Part shown: positions 20,508 to 30,623 of the stretch, piece by piece
Position numbering within the stretch: the stretch's first letter is position 1
How the letters are laid out: every line of letters begins with the position of its first letter
Assembly: GCF_003951315.1 (NCBI RefSeq)
Contig: NZ_QLJH01000018.1
Location: 1-64,000, forward strand
DNA length: 64,000 nucleotides
Direction: 5' to 3'
From: Sphingomonas sp. S-NIH.Pt15_0812
GTDB taxonomy: Bacteria > Pseudomonadota > Alphaproteobacteria > Sphingomonadales > Sphingomonadaceae
Notes under the pieces: model-generated
What the model saw: the letters and a program-made list of their open reading frames with translations, nothing else
Database searches by the model: none
Told to the model about the DNA's origin: nothing
Made by a program: the position numbers and the translations under genes

Positions 20508-21232
20508 TCGACGTCCGCACGGTCGCGGAGACGGGATCGACCAACGCCGATCTGCTCGCCCTGGCGGCGGGCGGATCGGCCGGGTCGCCGGTCGAGGGGC
20601 TCTGGCTCCGCGCCGAACGCCAGACGGGGGGACGCGGGCGGCAGGGGCGGCCCTGGCAGTCGCCGCCCGGCAATCTCTACGCCAGCACCATTCTCTACCT
20701 GCGTCCGGCCGACCCGCCCGCCGCCAGCCTTGCGCTGGTCGCGGCCGTCGCGCTGGACGAGGCGGTGCGCGTGTTCGTCGAGGCCGCCGTCGCGACCTCG
20801 CTCGCCCTCAAATGGCCCAACGACCTGCTGGCGGGGGCCGCGAAGCTCTCCGGCATCCTGCTCGAACGCACCGGCGATGCGGTGGTGATCGGGTTCGGCG
20901 TCAATCTGGCGCATCACCCCGACCTGCCGGATCGTCCCACCACCAGCCTGGCGGCACTCGGCGCACCGGTCGATCCGGCCGCCTTTCTGGAGGTGCTGGG
21001 CGAGACGATGGCGCGCTGGCGGGATCGGTGGCGGGTGGACGGGATCGAGCCGGCCCGTCGCCGCTGGCTGGAGCGGGCGCACCCGGTCGGTACGGCGCTC
21101 ACGGCGCGGCTGCCCGATGCGACTATGGTCGACGGCCTGTTCGACGGCCTTGACGCGCAGGGCGCGCTCCTGTTGCGCTTGGCGGGCGGCGAGCGCCGTG
21201 TCATCCACGCCGCCGATATCTTCCTGATCTGA
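20504..21232 (+). CDS. birA: biotin-[acetyl-CoA-carboxylase] ligase, CTG start likely
   Basis: A 242-residue biotin protein ligase that adenylates biotin and attaches it to the carboxyl carrier protein. Visible motifs: TGSTNADL at the N-terminus, the biotinyl-AMP loop QTGGRGRQGRPW, KWPNDLL and KLSGILLE, and VIGFGVNL. There is no N-terminal winged-helix domain, so it is not a biotin-operon repressor. No ATG, GTG or TTG lies in frame near the expected N-terminus. CTG at 20504 overlaps the nuoN stop as CTGA, mirrors the coupled starts nearby and gives a family-like N-terminus. The coaX ATG is 9 bases downstream. Confidence 0.88.
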   Translation: MIDVRTVAETGSTNADLLALAAGGSAGSPVEGLWLRAERQTGGRGRQGRPWQSPPGNLYASTILYLRPADPPAASLALVAAVALDEAVRVFVEAAVATSLALKWPNDLLAGAAKLSGILLERTGDAVVIGFGVNLAHHPDLPDRPTTSLAALGAPVDPAAFLEVLGETMARWRDRWRVDGIEPARRRWLERAHPVGTALTARLPDATMVDGLFDGLDAQGALLLRLAGGERRVIHAADIFLI

Positions 21233-21241
21233 GGGGCCGTC

Positions 21242-22033
21242 ATGCTGCTCGCCATCGATGCCGGAAACACCAATATCGTCTTCGCGCTGGTCGATAGCGA
21301 CGGGCAGGAGCGGCACATCCGGGGCCGTTGGCGGCTCGCCACCGATCCCCGGCGGACGGCGGACGAATATGCCGTGTGGCTCAGCCAGTTGCTGGCGCTG
21401 GAGGGCTTTGCGCGGACCGACGTGACCGATGTCATCATCTCCACGGTCGTTCCGCGCGCGCTCCACAATCTCCAGGTGCTGGCCCGCAAATATTTCGGTG
21501 GCGAGCCGCTGATCGCCGGTCAGGCGCCGGTCGAATGGGGCATCGAGATCGATGTCGACGAGCCGCGCTCGCTGGGCGCGGACCGCGCGGTCAACACGAT
21601 CGCCGCTCATGCGCTCCATCCCGGCGACCTGATCGTCATCGACTTCGGCACCGCCACGACCTTCGATGTCAGCGACTATCGCGGGGCGTACAAGGGCGGG
21701 ATCATCGCGCCCGGCATCAACCTGTCGCTCGACGCGCTCGTCACCGCCGCCGCCAAGCTTCCCCGTATCGCCATCGAGGCACCGGCCAGCGCCACCGTGA
21801 TCGGCCGCAACACGGTCGACCAGATGCATATCGGCATCTATTGGGGCTATATCGCGATGATCGAGGGGCTGGTCGCCCGGCTGAAGGCCGAGGTCGGCCG
21901 TCCGGTCAAGGTGATCGCCACCGGTGGCCTCGCCACGCTCTTCGAGCAACATACCAATATCTTTGACGCGATCGAACCGGATCTGACGATCCAAGGTCTG
22001 GCGATGATGTGGGATAAGGCCCATATCCGTTGA
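21242..22033 (+). CDS. coaX: type III pantothenate kinase
   Basis: A 263-residue ASKHA-fold kinase that phosphorylates pantothenate, the first step of coenzyme A synthesis. Motifs are [13 protein letters not shown] at the N-terminus (phosphate loop), [14 protein letters not shown] (pantothenate site) and [10 protein letters not shown]. The C-terminal TGGLATLF completes the nucleotide site. It lies between birA and a ribonuclease J gene, an order common in alphaproteobacteria. Confidence 0.95.
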   Translation: MLLAIDAGNTNIVFALVDSDGQERHIRGRWRLATDPRRTADEYAVWLSQLLALEGFARTDVTDVIISTVVPRALHNLQVLARKYFGGEPLIAGQAPVEWGIEIDVDEPRSLGADRAVNTIAAHALHPGDLIVIDFGTATTFDVSDYRGAYKGGIIAPGINLSLDALVTAAAKLPRIAIEAPASATVIGRNTVDQMHIGIYWGYIAMIEGLVARLKAEVGRPVKVIATGGLATLFEQHTNIFDAIEPDLTIQGLAMMWDKAHIR

Positions 22034-22087
22034 ACCACGCCCGCGCCGGGCGACCTTCCGGCGCATCCTCCATATGAGAGCAAACAT

Positions 22088-23725
22088 TTGACCCCCAAGA
22101 ACGAACTTCTCTTCTGCGCGCTCGGCGGCTCGGGCGAGATCGGCATGAACGTCAATCTGTACGGCACCCGTGGCAAATGGGTGATGGTGGACTGCGGCAT
22201 CACCTTCGCCGATCCGGCCTATCCCGGCATCGACGTGATCCTGCCCGACCTCCAGTTCATCGAGGAGCGCCAGGAGGATCTGGTCGGCATCGTGCTGACC
22301 CATGGGCATGAGGACCATATCGGCGCCTTGCCCTATCTCGCCGAGGATCTCGGCGTGCCGCTCTACGCCACCGCCTTCACCGCCGGACTGATCCGCGGGA
22401 AGCTGGAGGAAGAGGGCATCGAGAACCGCGTCAAGCTGCGCATCATCGACTATGGCAAGCGCGTCGATGTGGGGCCGTTCGGCTTCACCTTCGTGCCCAT
22501 GTCGCACTCGATCCCCGAAGCCTCGGCGCTGCTGATCGATACGCCGGACGGCCGCGTCTTCCATTCGGGCGACTGGAAGCTCGACGCCGCGCCGATCATT
22601 GGCAATCCCGCCACCGCCGAGCAGCTCGCCGCGATCGGTGAGGAGGGCGTCGACGTGCTGGTGTGCGACTCGACCAACGTGTTCAACAAGGATGCGTCCG
22701 GCTCGGAATCGACGGTGCGGCGCGGATTGGCGGAGACGATCGCGCACGCCAAGGGGCGGGTGCTGGTCACCACCTTCGCCTCCAACGCCGCGCGCCTGGT
22801 GACGCTGGGCCAGGTGGCGCGCGAGACGGGGCGCAAGCTGTGCGTAACCGGCCGCTCGCTCGACCGGATCCTGAAGGTCGGCCGCGCCTGCGGCTACTTC
22901 AAGGACTTCCCGGACACCGTCGATCCCGAGACGGCGATGCGCCTGCCCAAGAACAAGGTGCTGATCGTCGCCACCGGCGGGCAGGGCGAGGCGCGCGCGG
23001 CGCTGTCGCGCGTCGCGGAGGGCAGCCACACGATCAAGCTCGACATGGGCGATACGGTGGTCTTCTCGTCCAAGCAGATCCCCGGCAACGAGGTCGCGAT
23101 CGGCCGCATCCAGAACCTGCTTGCCGCCAAGGGCGTCGAGATGGTGACGGAGCGCCAGGCGCATGTCCATGTCTCCGGCCATCCGGGGCGGCCCGAACTC
23201 GCCAAGGTCTATGGCTGGCTGAAGCCCGACCTGCTGGTGCCGGTCCATGGTGAGATGCGCCACCTGATGGAGCATGCCCGTTTCGGTCTGTCGGAGGGGG
23301 TACGGAACAGCGTCGTCCAGACCAATGGCGATGTGATGCGGCTGCTGCCCGGCCCGGCGAAGAAGATCGGCACGGCGCCGATCGGCCGGCTGGTGCTGGA
23401 CGGCGACGTGATCCTGCCGTCCGACGGATCGACGATCAACGAGCGGCGCAAGCTGGCGCTGAACGGCCAGATCTCGGTCGCGGTCGCCGTGGCGCGTGAC
23501 GGTCGCCTGGTCGGTACGCCGCAGGTGCGCCTACAGGGCGTGCCGGTCGAGGACGAGCGCACCGCCTTCATCGACGACGCGGTCGATGCCGCCGCGCAGG
23601 CGATGAAGGGCGGGCGTCGGGCGAAGGACCGGCTGCGCGAAGATGTGCGGCTGGCGGTGCGCCGGGTGGCGACGCGCTGGACCGGCAAGAAGCCGATCGT
23701 CGACGTGCTGATGATCGAGGCCTGA
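22088..23725 (+). CDS. rnj: ribonuclease J
   Basis: A 545-residue metallo-beta-lactamase/beta-CASP ribonuclease with 5'-3' exonuclease and endonuclease activity on RNA. The metal site motif is THGHEDHIGALPYL; others are MSHSIPEASALLI, FHSGDWKLD and a C-terminal HVSGHPGRPEL. The TTG start at 22088 gives the usual N-terminus (LLFCALGGSGEIGMN). A 54-base gap separates it from coaX. It is probably a main mRNA decay and rRNA maturation enzyme in this organism. Confidence 0.93.
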   Translation: MTPKNELLFCALGGSGEIGMNVNLYGTRGKWVMVDCGITFADPAYPGIDVILPDLQFIEERQEDLVGIVLTHGHEDHIGALPYLAEDLGVPLYATAFTAGLIRGKLEEEGIENRVKLRIIDYGKRVDVGPFGFTFVPMSHSIPEASALLIDTPDGRVFHSGDWKLDAAPIIGNPATAEQLAAIGEEGVDVLVCDSTNVFNKDASGSESTVRRGLAETIAHAKGRVLVTTFASNAARLVTLGQVARETGRKLCVTGRSLDRILKVGRACGYFKDFPDTVDPETAMRLPKNKVLIVATGGQGEARAALSRVAEGSHTIKLDMGDTVVFSSKQIPGNEVAIGRIQNLLAAKGVEMVTERQAHVHVSGHPGRPELAKVYGWLKPDLLVPVHGEMRHLMEHARFGLSEGVRNSVVQTNGDVMRLLPGPAKKIGTAPIGRLVLDGDVILPSDGSTINERRKLALNGQISVAVAVARDGRLVGTPQVRLQGVPVEDERTAFIDDAVDAAAQAMKGGRRAKDRLREDVRLAVRRVATRWTGKKPIVDVLMIEA

Positions 23726-23729
23726 TCTC

Positions 23730-24011
23730 GTGAAATGGACGTCGGCGCTTGCGATCTACGTCCTGTTCTGGGCCTTCAGCGTCTTCCTGGTGCTGCCCTT
23801 CGGGGTACGCACCACGGAAGAGGCGGGGGGCGAGCGCGTGCCGGGTCAGGCCGACAGTGCCCCCCATGACTTCCGCGTCGGTCGTATCGCGCTGCGCGTG
23901 ACGATCGTCGCGACGATCCTGTTCGCGCTGTTCCAGCTCAATTATCATTACGGTTGGATCACGCCGATCAGCGCCGATTATCTCGGGCTGGCCAACATGG
24001 CGGTCCGCTGA
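23730..24011 (+). CDS. DUF1467-family small membrane protein
   Basis: A 93-residue protein with two membrane helices (residues about 6-24 and 53-72) and a conserved LPFGVRTTEEAG segment between them that fits DUF1467. GTG start, 4 bases after the ribonuclease J stop. Its function is unknown. Family members in alphaproteobacteria often sit beside the same genes. The next gene is on the opposite strand and converges. Confidence 0.8.
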   Translation: MKWTSALAIYVLFWAFSVFLVLPFGVRTTEEAGGERVPGQADSAPHDFRVGRIALRVTIVATILFALFQLNYHYGWITPISADYLGLANMAVR

Positions 24012-24017
24012 TCCCGG

Positions 24018-24572
24018 TTACAGCCGGGGCAGGGTGACGCCGCGCTGGCCCATATATTTGCCGGCGCGGTCGGCATAGCTGGTCTCGCAGGGCTCGTTCC
24101 CCTTCAAGAACAGGAACTGGCACGCGCCTTCATTGGCGTAGATCTTGGCGGGCAGCGGCGTGGTGTTGGAGAATTCCAGCGTCACATGCCCCTCCCATTC
24201 CGGTTCCAGCGGCGTGACGTTGACGATGATGCCGCAGCGCGCATAGGTCGACTTGCCCAGGCAGATCACCAGCACGTCGCGCGGCACGCGGAAATATTCG
24301 ACCGTGCGGGCGAGCGCGAAGCTGTTCGGCGGGATGACGCAGACATCGGTCTTGCGATCGACGAAGCTGTTGGCGGCGAAATCCTTGGGGTCGACCACCG
24401 CGCTGTCGACATTGGTGAAGATCTTGAACTCGTCGGCGACGCGCGCGTCATAGCCGTAGGAGGACAGGCCATAGCTGATGCAGCCGTCGCGGCGCTGCGC
24501 CTCCACAAAGGGTTCGATCATGCGATGGTTGGTCGCGTGCTCGCGAATCCAGCGGTCGGAGAGGATGGACAT
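24018..24572 (-). CDS. dcd: dCTP deaminase
   Basis: A 184-residue trimeric enzyme that converts dCTP to dUTP for dTMP synthesis. Motifs: [14 protein letters not shown] near residue 34, the catalytic region [19 protein letters not shown] with the active glutamate in [13 protein letters not shown], and the C-terminal [17 protein letters not shown]. The start at 24572 is the family-like MSILSDRWI; a more distant in-frame ATG would add a non-conserved 24 residues. It lies 59 bases downstream of the hydrolase gene on the same strand. Confidence 0.95.
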   Translation of the reverse strand: MSILSDRWIREHATNHRMIEPFVEAQRRDGCISYGLSSYGYDARVADEFKIFTNVDSAVVDPKDFAANSFVDRKTDVCVIPPNSFALARTVEYFRVPRDVLVICLGKSTYARCGIIVNVTPLEPEWEGHVTLEFSNTTPLPAKIYANEGACQFLFLKGNEPCETSYADRAGKYMGQRGVTLPRL

Positions 24573-24631
24573 GGGTCCACCCCTTCGCGGCAAAGCCGCC
24601 GGCGTGCAAGCATGGCCTCGGCATCGACCGT

Positions 24632-25504
24632 TCAGCGGCCGCAACCGCCCCTGGTCTCCAGCGCCTCGTGCGCGATGCCTTGCAGCGCGGCGGTCTGTTC
24701 GGGGGAGAAGCCGAGCTCCATCGCCGCCGTCTCGTCCCGATCAAGCGAGCGCGGATCGCGGCCGGTGATCTCGCCGAACAGCACCAGCGCTTCCAGATAA
24801 TAGCCATAGGCGCTGGCATGATACTGGTCCCAGGCCCAGAGCGGCAATTGGCCATAGGCGATGCCGTCATAGGGGTCGGCATCGGCGACGCCGGCGCGGA
24901 TCGCGCAGGTAAAGGCCTGGCCCACCGGGGCGACGCCGCGCACCGCCGCCCCGGCCGATCGGGCGGCGCGGTCGTATCCCGCGCGGACGCCGTTCGCCAT
25001 CGCCGCGATGCCCTGGCCCGACCAGGGGCTGCCGGGCCGATAGGTCAGGTCGGGCCGCGACCAGGTGCTGTCGAGCAGCAGGCGGACGCGTGGGTTGCGG
25101 GCCGTGAACAGCCGGGCGAGCGTATCGACCGAGGCGATCGTCTCGGCCGGGTCGCCGGGGCGCTGGGGGTTGAGCGTCGAATAATCCTGAAGCACCACCC
25201 GGTCCCAGCGCCGGTCGATCTGCGCGCGGCGATTGGCGAGGTGCCAGGCGAGGCTGCGCCCGCCCTCCGTCTCCAGCGACACATCATAGTCGAGGCCGGC
25301 CTGTTCGGTGAACCGCTTGAACAGCGCGGGCACGCCGCCGACACCGGTGCCGTTCAGGTCGGTGACGCGGTGCGCGCCCATATGATGGACCGGCGAATGC
25401 GCGCCGAAGGTGAAGCTGTTGCCGACGAACAGGATCGTCTCCGCCCGGACCGGCGCGGCGGCCAGTCCGAGCAGCGCGGCGAGGGCGAGCAGCCGGCGCA
25501 TCAT
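24632..25504 (-). CDS. SGNH-like hydrolase, exported
   Basis: A 290-residue protein with a signal peptide ([21 protein letters not shown]). The block-I-like motif FVGNSFTFG holds the likely nucleophilic serine, and DQYHASAYG near the C-terminus supplies the Asp and His of the triad, as in SGNH/GDSL-type esterases (DUF4886-like). The substrate is unknown; a polysaccharide or glycan ester is possible. The start is chosen at 25504, where ATGA overlaps the upstream PLP-enzyme stop. The second ATG at 25501 is equally possible. Confidence 0.75.
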   Translation of the reverse strand: MMRRLLALAALLGLAAAPVRAETILFVGNSFTFGAHSPVHHMGAHRVTDLNGTGVGGVPALFKRFTEQAGLDYDVSLETEGGRSLAWHLANRRAQIDRRWDRVVLQDYSTLNPQRPGDPAETIASVDTLARLFTARNPRVRLLLDSTWSRPDLTYRPGSPWSGQGIAAMANGVRAGYDRAARSAGAAVRGVAPVGQAFTCAIRAGVADADPYDGIAYGQLPLWAWDQYHASAYGYYLEALVLFGEITGRDPRSLDRDETAAMELGFSPEQTAALQGIAHEALETRGGCGR

Positions 25505-26586
25505 CGTCCCAGCAGCGCCGCGATGCGGCGTTCCTCCGCCTGCCACTGGACGGCGCGGGCACCCAGCCAGTCGTCGTCATAGCAACTGTCGGCATAACGC
25601 TGCCCGCTGTCGCACAGGATGGTGACGACCGCGCCCTGTTCGCCGCGCGCCGCCATCTCCTCGATCAGCATCAGGCAGGCATGGATGTTGGTGCCGGTCG
25701 ACCCGCCGACCGGCCGACCAAGCCGCTGGCTGATCGCGCGCATCGCGCCGATGCTGGCGGCGTCGGGCACCGCGACCATGCGGTCGATCACGCCGGGGAT
25801 GAACGATGCCTCGACGCGCGGCCGGCCGATCCCCTCGATGCACGAGCAGCAGCCCTGGTCGAGCGTCTGGATCGAACGGTCGGCATAATGGCGGTGGAAG
25901 ACCGAGGCTTCCGGATCGGCGACGCACAGTTGGGTCGGATAGCGGCCATAGCGGATGTAGCGCCCGATCGTGGCGGAGGTGCCCCCGGTGCCCGCGCCGC
26001 AGACGATCCAGGCCGGCACCGGATGATCCTCACGCGCCATCTGCGCGAAGATGCTCTCGGCGATGTTGTTGTTGCCGCGCCAGTCGGTCGCCCGCTCCGC
26101 ATAGGTGAACTGGTCGAGATAATGGCCGCCGGTCTCCTCGGCCAGCCGCGCCGCCGCGCCGTAGGCGTCGCGGGGATCGTCCACCATATGAATTTCGCCG
26201 CCATGGAAGCGGATCGCGTCGAGCTTGGCCGAGGAGGTGGAGGCCGGCACCACCGCGATGAAGCGCAGGCCGAGCAGATGCGCGAAATAGGCCTCCGACA
26301 CGGCGGTCGAGCCCGACGAGGCCTCGATCAGTACCGTGTCCGGCCCGACCCAGCCGTTGCAGATCGCATAGAGGATCAGCGATCGGGCCAGGCGATGCTT
26401 CAGGCTGCCGGTCGGATGGACCGACTCGTCCTTTAGGTAGAGGGTGATGCCGGGGAAGCGTGGCAGTTCCACCCGGATCAGATGCGTGTCGGCGGAGCGA
26501 TTGAAGTCCGCCTCGATCCGGCGGACCGCTTCATCGGTCCAACGGGCGGCGAGCGTCGCGGCGGGCAGGGGGCTGGCATCGATCAT
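25501..26586 (-). CDS. PLP-dependent cysteine synthase-family enzyme
   Basis: A 361-residue fold-type II PLP enzyme. The PLP lysine is in [11 protein letters not shown], the substrate loop is [10 protein letters not shown], and the phosphate-binding glycine loop is [14 protein letters not shown]. The sequence resembles the Cds1-type L-cysteine desulfhydrases more than CysK. CysK features such as the C-terminal binding of CysE cannot be judged. It likely acts on cysteine or a related beta-substituted amino acid. [12 protein letters not shown] cysteine cluster is notable. The downstream hydrolase overlaps its stop by 4 bases. Confidence 0.8.
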   Translation of the reverse strand: MIDASPLPAATLAARWTDEAVRRIEADFNRSADTHLIRVELPRFPGITLYLKDESVHPTGSLKHRLARSLILYAICNGWVGPDTVLIEASSGSTAVSEAYFAHLLGLRFIAVVPASTSSAKLDAIRFHGGEIHMVDDPRDAYGAAARLAEETGGHYLDQFTYAERATDWRGNNNIAESIFAQMAREDHPVPAWIVCGAGTGGTSATIGRYIRYGRYPTQLCVADPEASVFHRHYADRSIQTLDQGCCSCIEGIGRPRVEASFIPGVIDRMVAVPDAASIGAMRAISQRLGRPVGGSTGTNIHACLMLIEEMAARGEQGAVVTILCDSGQRYADSCYDDDWLGARAVQWQAEERRIAALLGR

Positions 26587-26634
26587 CGCGACACCGGTTG
26601 CGCCAATCCGCCCGCCCCCGTCAACCGGCCCCCC

Positions 26635-29600
26635 TCAACCGCCCGCACCCTCGACGCGGCCGGTCCGCTCCAGCTTGCCCCAGCCGATGCCGAAGCCGCC
26701 GACCGCCGATCCGATCGCCTTCAGCACCACCCAATACATGAGCTGGCGATAGACGAAGCGCTGCGCGACCAGCAGATGCGCGGGATAATGTCTCTCGCGT
26801 GGCTCCAGCCGGTAGGCGATCCAGCCGCAAAGGATGTCGATCGTGGTGAAGGCCAGCCAGTAGACGCCCATCTGCAACACGTCGCTCTGCGTCTGCGCCC
26901 AGCCATGCTGCTGCACGCGCACGATCGTCGAGACGACGGAGATGAGCAGCGCGAGATCGATCACGGGCGAAATGGCCGCGAACACGATCTGGAACAGCCA
27001 GGCCTGGGGCAGGCCGATCATCGCAAGGCCGGCGGGCCGGCGCTGCTTCAGGATGGCGGCATGTTTCCACAGGCATTGCAGCGTGCCGAACGCCCAGCGG
27101 AACCGCTGCTTGGCCAGCGCCTTGAAGCTTTCCGGCGCCTCGGTCCAGGCGACCGCATCGACATCATAGGCGATGCGCCAGCCGGCCCGCTGGATGGCGA
27201 TGGTCAGGTCCTGGTCCTCGGCCAGCGTATCCTCCGGATAGCCGCCGACCTGGTCGACCGCCTGCCGCCGCCATGCGCCGACCGCGCCCGGCACCACCGT
27301 CATCGCGTCGAACTGCGCGAGCGCCCGGCGCTCGACATTCTGCGCGGTGACATATTCCACCGCCTGCCAGCGGGTCGCCAGGTTCACGCGGTTGCCGACC
27401 TTGGCATTGCCCGCCACCGCGCCGATCGCGGGATCGGCGAACCAGCGGACGAGGCGCGCGATCGTGTCCGGCTCGAACTGGGTATCCGCGTCGAGCGCGA
27501 CGATGATCTCGCCCCGCGCCTGGAGCAGCGCGCGGTTGAGCGCCGAGGCCTTGCCGCCATTGGTGAGGGTCAGCAGGCGGACGCGCGGATCGCCGCCGAA
27601 CGCCTCGGCGACCAGCGCGCTGGTGCGGTCCTTGGACCCGTCATCGGCAACGATCACCTCGATGGTCGCGCCCTCGCTGGCCAGCACGCGGGTGACGGAG
27701 GGGACGATAACCGCCTCCTCGTTCCAGGCGGGGATGATCACCGACACCAGCCGCTCGGGGGTGAAGGGCGGCGGCTCGATCCCGGCGGTCTTGCGGGCAT
27801 TGTGCACGGCCAGCCCCGCCATCAGCACCGCGCGCGCGATGCCGAGCGAGATGGCGACGAAGAACAGCCATTTGAGCAGCCAGACGAACCCGCCGAGCAG
27901 CGCGAAGATGCCGACATCGACGCGCACCGCGGCCAGGTCGCTGCCGCTGACCGGCGGCATCACCTGCGCGTGGCTGAGGCCCATCAGTCGCGACACGGGC
28001 ACGAAGGTGAAGCCGCGTGCGCGCAGCCCGTCAATGATCCGGGGCAGCGCCTCGACCGTCTGCGCGCGGTCGCCGCCGCCGTCATGGAGCAGGATGACGT
28101 TGGCGGTGCCGCGATCGGCGCTGGGGTTCACCGCCTGATCGATCGCGCGCTGGACGATCGCGTCGACGCCCGGCCGCTTCCAGTCGTCGGGATCGTCGTG
28201 CAGGCCGACCACCGTATAGCCGCGCTCCTGCGCGATCAGCGCGGGGTCCAGCTCGTCGGGCGTGGTCGGCTCGGCGTCGCCGAAATAGGGCGCGCGGAAC
28301 AGGCGGGTGGCATGGCCGGTATAGGCCTCGATCAGCCGCTGCGTGGCGTTCAGTTCCAGCGCGGTGCCGCGCGTGCTGACCTCGGCGAGGTTGGGGTGGG
28401 TATAGCTGTGGTTGCCGATCTCATGCCCCTCGGCGACCAGGCGGTCGAGCAGCAGCGGATGCGCCAGTGCATTCTCGCCGATGACGAAGAAGGTGCCGGG
28501 GGCATGTTCGCGCTTCAGCACGTCCAGGATCTGCGGCGTCCAGGTCGGGTCGGGGCCGTCGTCGAAGGTCAGCGCGACCAGCTTGGGGATCGCGCCGGTG
28601 CGGCGGACGACATAGGGGGTGGGCAGGGTCTGATATTGTTCGCCGACGATCAGGCCGTTGGGCTTGAACGCAACCTGGCGGGCGCCGAGGGTCGGCGTGT
28701 TGGTGATGCGCAGGATCTCGCCATCGCCCTCGACATCGACATTGCCGACCGAGCGGAAGGTCGACAGGTCCGGCCGCATGCCCTTGCGCCAGGTGGCGAA
28801 GTCCTTCCACACGCCCGGGTCCTCACTGCCCAGCCGCCACAGGGCGACCGCGCCGACGCCCGAGGCCTTGGCGGCGAGCAGCTCGTTCCACACGCTGGCG
28901 GCGTCGAGCATCCACACGTCGTGACGCCGGCCGGCCTCGTCCTGATAGGCGAAGTGGCTGTTGCCGCTGGCGGGGTCGAAGGCGATGGCCGCGCCATTGT
29001 CATGCGCCGCCAGCCAGGCCTCTTCCAGGCTCAGCGCATCGGCATGGCCGCCATGCCAGTCATAGGCATAGCTGCCGACCGCCAGCACCAGCTTGTCATG
29101 GCCGACCTGGGTCAGCGCGTCGCGCAACTGGCGGAGGAACCAGCCCTGCGCCGCGATCGGGCCGGGCTGGCCGCCCTGCCAATGCTGGTCGTAATCCATC
29201 AGGAACAGCCGATCGGTCGCGCCCGCGAACGCCTTCAGGTTCCAGTCGGGGTCGCCGACCGGCACGGTCGCGGTCACCAGCTTGCCCAGCGGGGTCCAGG
29301 CGGTGCGCGCCTCGCGCAACAGGGTGCGATAGTCGTTCAGCGACCCGGCCGGCAGGCTCTCGAAGTCGAACACGACGCCTGCCGCCTTGCTCTGCACGAT
29401 CGACCGGCCGATCGTGTCGATCAGCGTGCGCCGCGCCCTGGGATCGTGGAGCAGCGCCGCCGCGCCCGCGCCGTCCCAATCGCCATCGGCGGTGTTCTGC
29501 ACCATCGGCAGCACCGCCGGCCGCTTCGGGCTGGCGGCCAGGATGGCGTCGAACCGCGGATCGGGGGTGCGGACGATGGTGTGGTTCGGGCCGGTGACGC

Positions 29601-29976
29601 TGAATTGCGCCGGCACCACCCAGTCGAGCTGGCCGATATGGCGTTCCAGCGACACGCGGCTGGCATCGGCCCAGGGCACGTAGAAGCCGACCGTCAACGG
29701 CCGCCCGCCGGTGCCGGCCCTGGCCCGCTTGGGCAGCCAGCCGATGTGGCGCAACTCGTGGCTGACGCCGTGTCGGAAGGCGGCGATCCGCTGCGCCAGC
29801 GGCGCGGCGCGGGGCCGCTCGAACGGCAGGGGCAGCGAGGCGCCCGCCGGCACGTTCAGGATCGTCACCGCAAAGGCCGCGCCCGCCAGCAGGATCACCG
29901 CCACCAGCAACAGCACGCCCCGCAGGCTCCACGCGCGTCGATTGCCGCTGGGGTCGTAGAAGATCGGTTTGCTCAT
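26635..29976 (-). CDS. three-domain GH18-like / NodB deacetylase / GT2 membrane protein
   Basis: A 1113-residue fusion. An N-terminal membrane anchor (residues about 18-40) is followed by a GH18-like barrel (70-400; VVFDFESLP near 202 resembles the catalytic Asp/Glu strand). A polysaccharide deacetylase domain comes next (ALTFDDGPDPTW near 467, EIGNHSYTHPNL later). After a membrane helix comes a GT2 synthase domain (VIIPAWNEE near 747, IVADDGSKD, ALDADTQFEP, EDQDLTIAI, and KQRFRWAFG near 955), ending in several membrane helices. The parts suggest synthesis and trimming of a beta-linked amino-sugar polymer such as poly-N-acetylglucosamine or chitin-like material. The product is an inference; no pga-like neighbours are seen. 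Confidence 0.85.
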   Translation of the reverse strand: MSKPIFYDPSGNRRAWSLRGVLLLVAVILLAGAAFAVTILNVPAGASLPLPFERPRAAPLAQRIAAFRHGVSHELRHIGWLPKRARAGTGGRPLTVGFYVPWADASRVSLERHIGQLDWVVPAQFSVTGPNHTIVRTPDPRFDAILAASPKRPAVLPMVQNTADGDWDGAGAAALLHDPRARRTLIDTIGRSIVQSKAAGVVFDFESLPAGSLNDYRTLLREARTAWTPLGKLVTATVPVGDPDWNLKAFAGATDRLFLMDYDQHWQGGQPGPIAAQGWFLRQLRDALTQVGHDKLVLAVGSYAYDWHGGHADALSLEEAWLAAHDNGAAIAFDPASGNSHFAYQDEAGRRHDVWMLDAASVWNELLAAKASGVGAVALWRLGSEDPGVWKDFATWRKGMRPDLSTFRSVGNVDVEGDGEILRITNTPTLGARQVAFKPNGLIVGEQYQTLPTPYVVRRTGAIPKLVALTFDDGPDPTWTPQILDVLKREHAPGTFFVIGENALAHPLLLDRLVAEGHEIGNHSYTHPNLAEVSTRGTALELNATQRLIEAYTGHATRLFRAPYFGDAEPTTPDELDPALIAQERGYTVVGLHDDPDDWKRPGVDAIVQRAIDQAVNPSADRGTANVILLHDGGGDRAQTVEALPRIIDGLRARGFTFVPVSRLMGLSHAQVMPPVSGSDLAAVRVDVGIFALLGGFVWLLKWLFFVAISLGIARAVLMAGLAVHNARKTAGIEPPPFTPERLVSVIIPAWNEEAVIVPSVTRVLASEGATIEVIVADDGSKDRTSALVAEAFGGDPRVRLLTLTNGGKASALNRALLQARGEIIVALDADTQFEPDTIARLVRWFADPAIGAVAGNAKVGNRVNLATRWQAVEYVTAQNVERRALAQFDAMTVVPGAVGAWRRQAVDQVGGYPEDTLAEDQDLTIAIQRAGWRIAYDVDAVAWTEAPESFKALAKQRFRWAFGTLQCLWKHAAILKQRRPAGLAMIGLPQAWLFQIVFAAISPVIDLALLISVVSTIVRVQQHGWAQTQSDVLQMGVYWLAFTTIDILCGWIAYRLEPRERHYPAHLLVAQRFVYRQLMYWVVLKAIGSAVGGFGIGWGKLERTGRVEGAGG

Positions 29977-30065
29977 CGTCGGGGCCCTAGACGCGGATGT
30001 CTTCTCATGCCGTGTCCCCTACATGACCGATCCGTCATCCGATCGGCGAGGAAGCACTCGATCGT

Positions 30066-30623
30066 TCAGCGTCTCTTCGTGTCGGGAACATAGGCGTCGA
30101 TCAGCGCGCCCACATAGTCGGGGGCGACGCCGGTCAGCTCGCGCGCCGGGGTGCCGCCATAGATGAAGCCGTCGACCGGATAGGTGCTGCCGCCCAGCCC
30201 CTCATTGTCGCGGAACCAGACCTTCACGTCGCTCCAGTCGTTGCCCGGGCTGACATCGTAGAGCGTCACGTCCTGCTCGGCATGGCCCCGCTCGCCATTC
30301 TGGCGCGACCAGTTGGCGTGGGTCAGCATCACCACGCGCGTCTCGACCACGCGGCTGACCACGGCGACATGGCCGAGCGGCAGGCGGCTGGTGCGCGCGA
30401 AGACGATCACCGCACCGGGGCGGGGCACATGGCCGCGGGCATAGCGACCCTCGGCCTGGCTCCACCAGGTCCAGGCGTCGCCGAAGATCTGGATGCCCGA
30501 GGCGGCCCGCGCGAAGGGCACGCATTGCCCGACATAATCGAGCAGCGACCGGCCATGGGCGGGCGCGGCGACCGACAGGGCGGTGACCATCAGCGCAAGA
30601 GCGGAGGTGGCGGCGCGAAGCAT
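30066..30623 (-). CDS. CHAP-domain exported amidase/peptidase
   Basis: A 185-residue protein with a signal peptide of about 24 residues (ends near PAHGRS). The CHAP domain shows the catalytic cysteine in GQCVPFARAASG and the histidine in LGHVAVVSRV. CHAP enzymes cut peptidoglycan peptides or glutathionylspermidine; an exported single-domain one most likely acts on the cell wall. A 147-base gap separates it from the downstream MoxR gene, with no clear operon link. Confidence 0.82.
   Translation of the reverse strand: MLRAATSALALMVTALSVAAPAHGRSLLDYVGQCVPFARAASGIQIFGDAWTWWSQAEGRYARGHVPRPGAVIVFARTSRLPLGHVAVVSRVVETRVVMLTHANWSRQNGERGHAEQDVTLYDVSPGNDWSDVKVWFRDNEGLGGSTYPVDGFIYGGTPARELTGVAPDYVGALIDAYVPDTKRR

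Noticed and set aside
1624..30093. Very long open frames antisense to real genes (for example 1624-4074 and 20447-23275 on the minus strand, 26482-30093 on the plus strand).
   Set aside because: They mirror well-recognised genes, have no domain pattern, are rich in Arg, Ala, Gly and Pro, and arise from high GC content at third positions.
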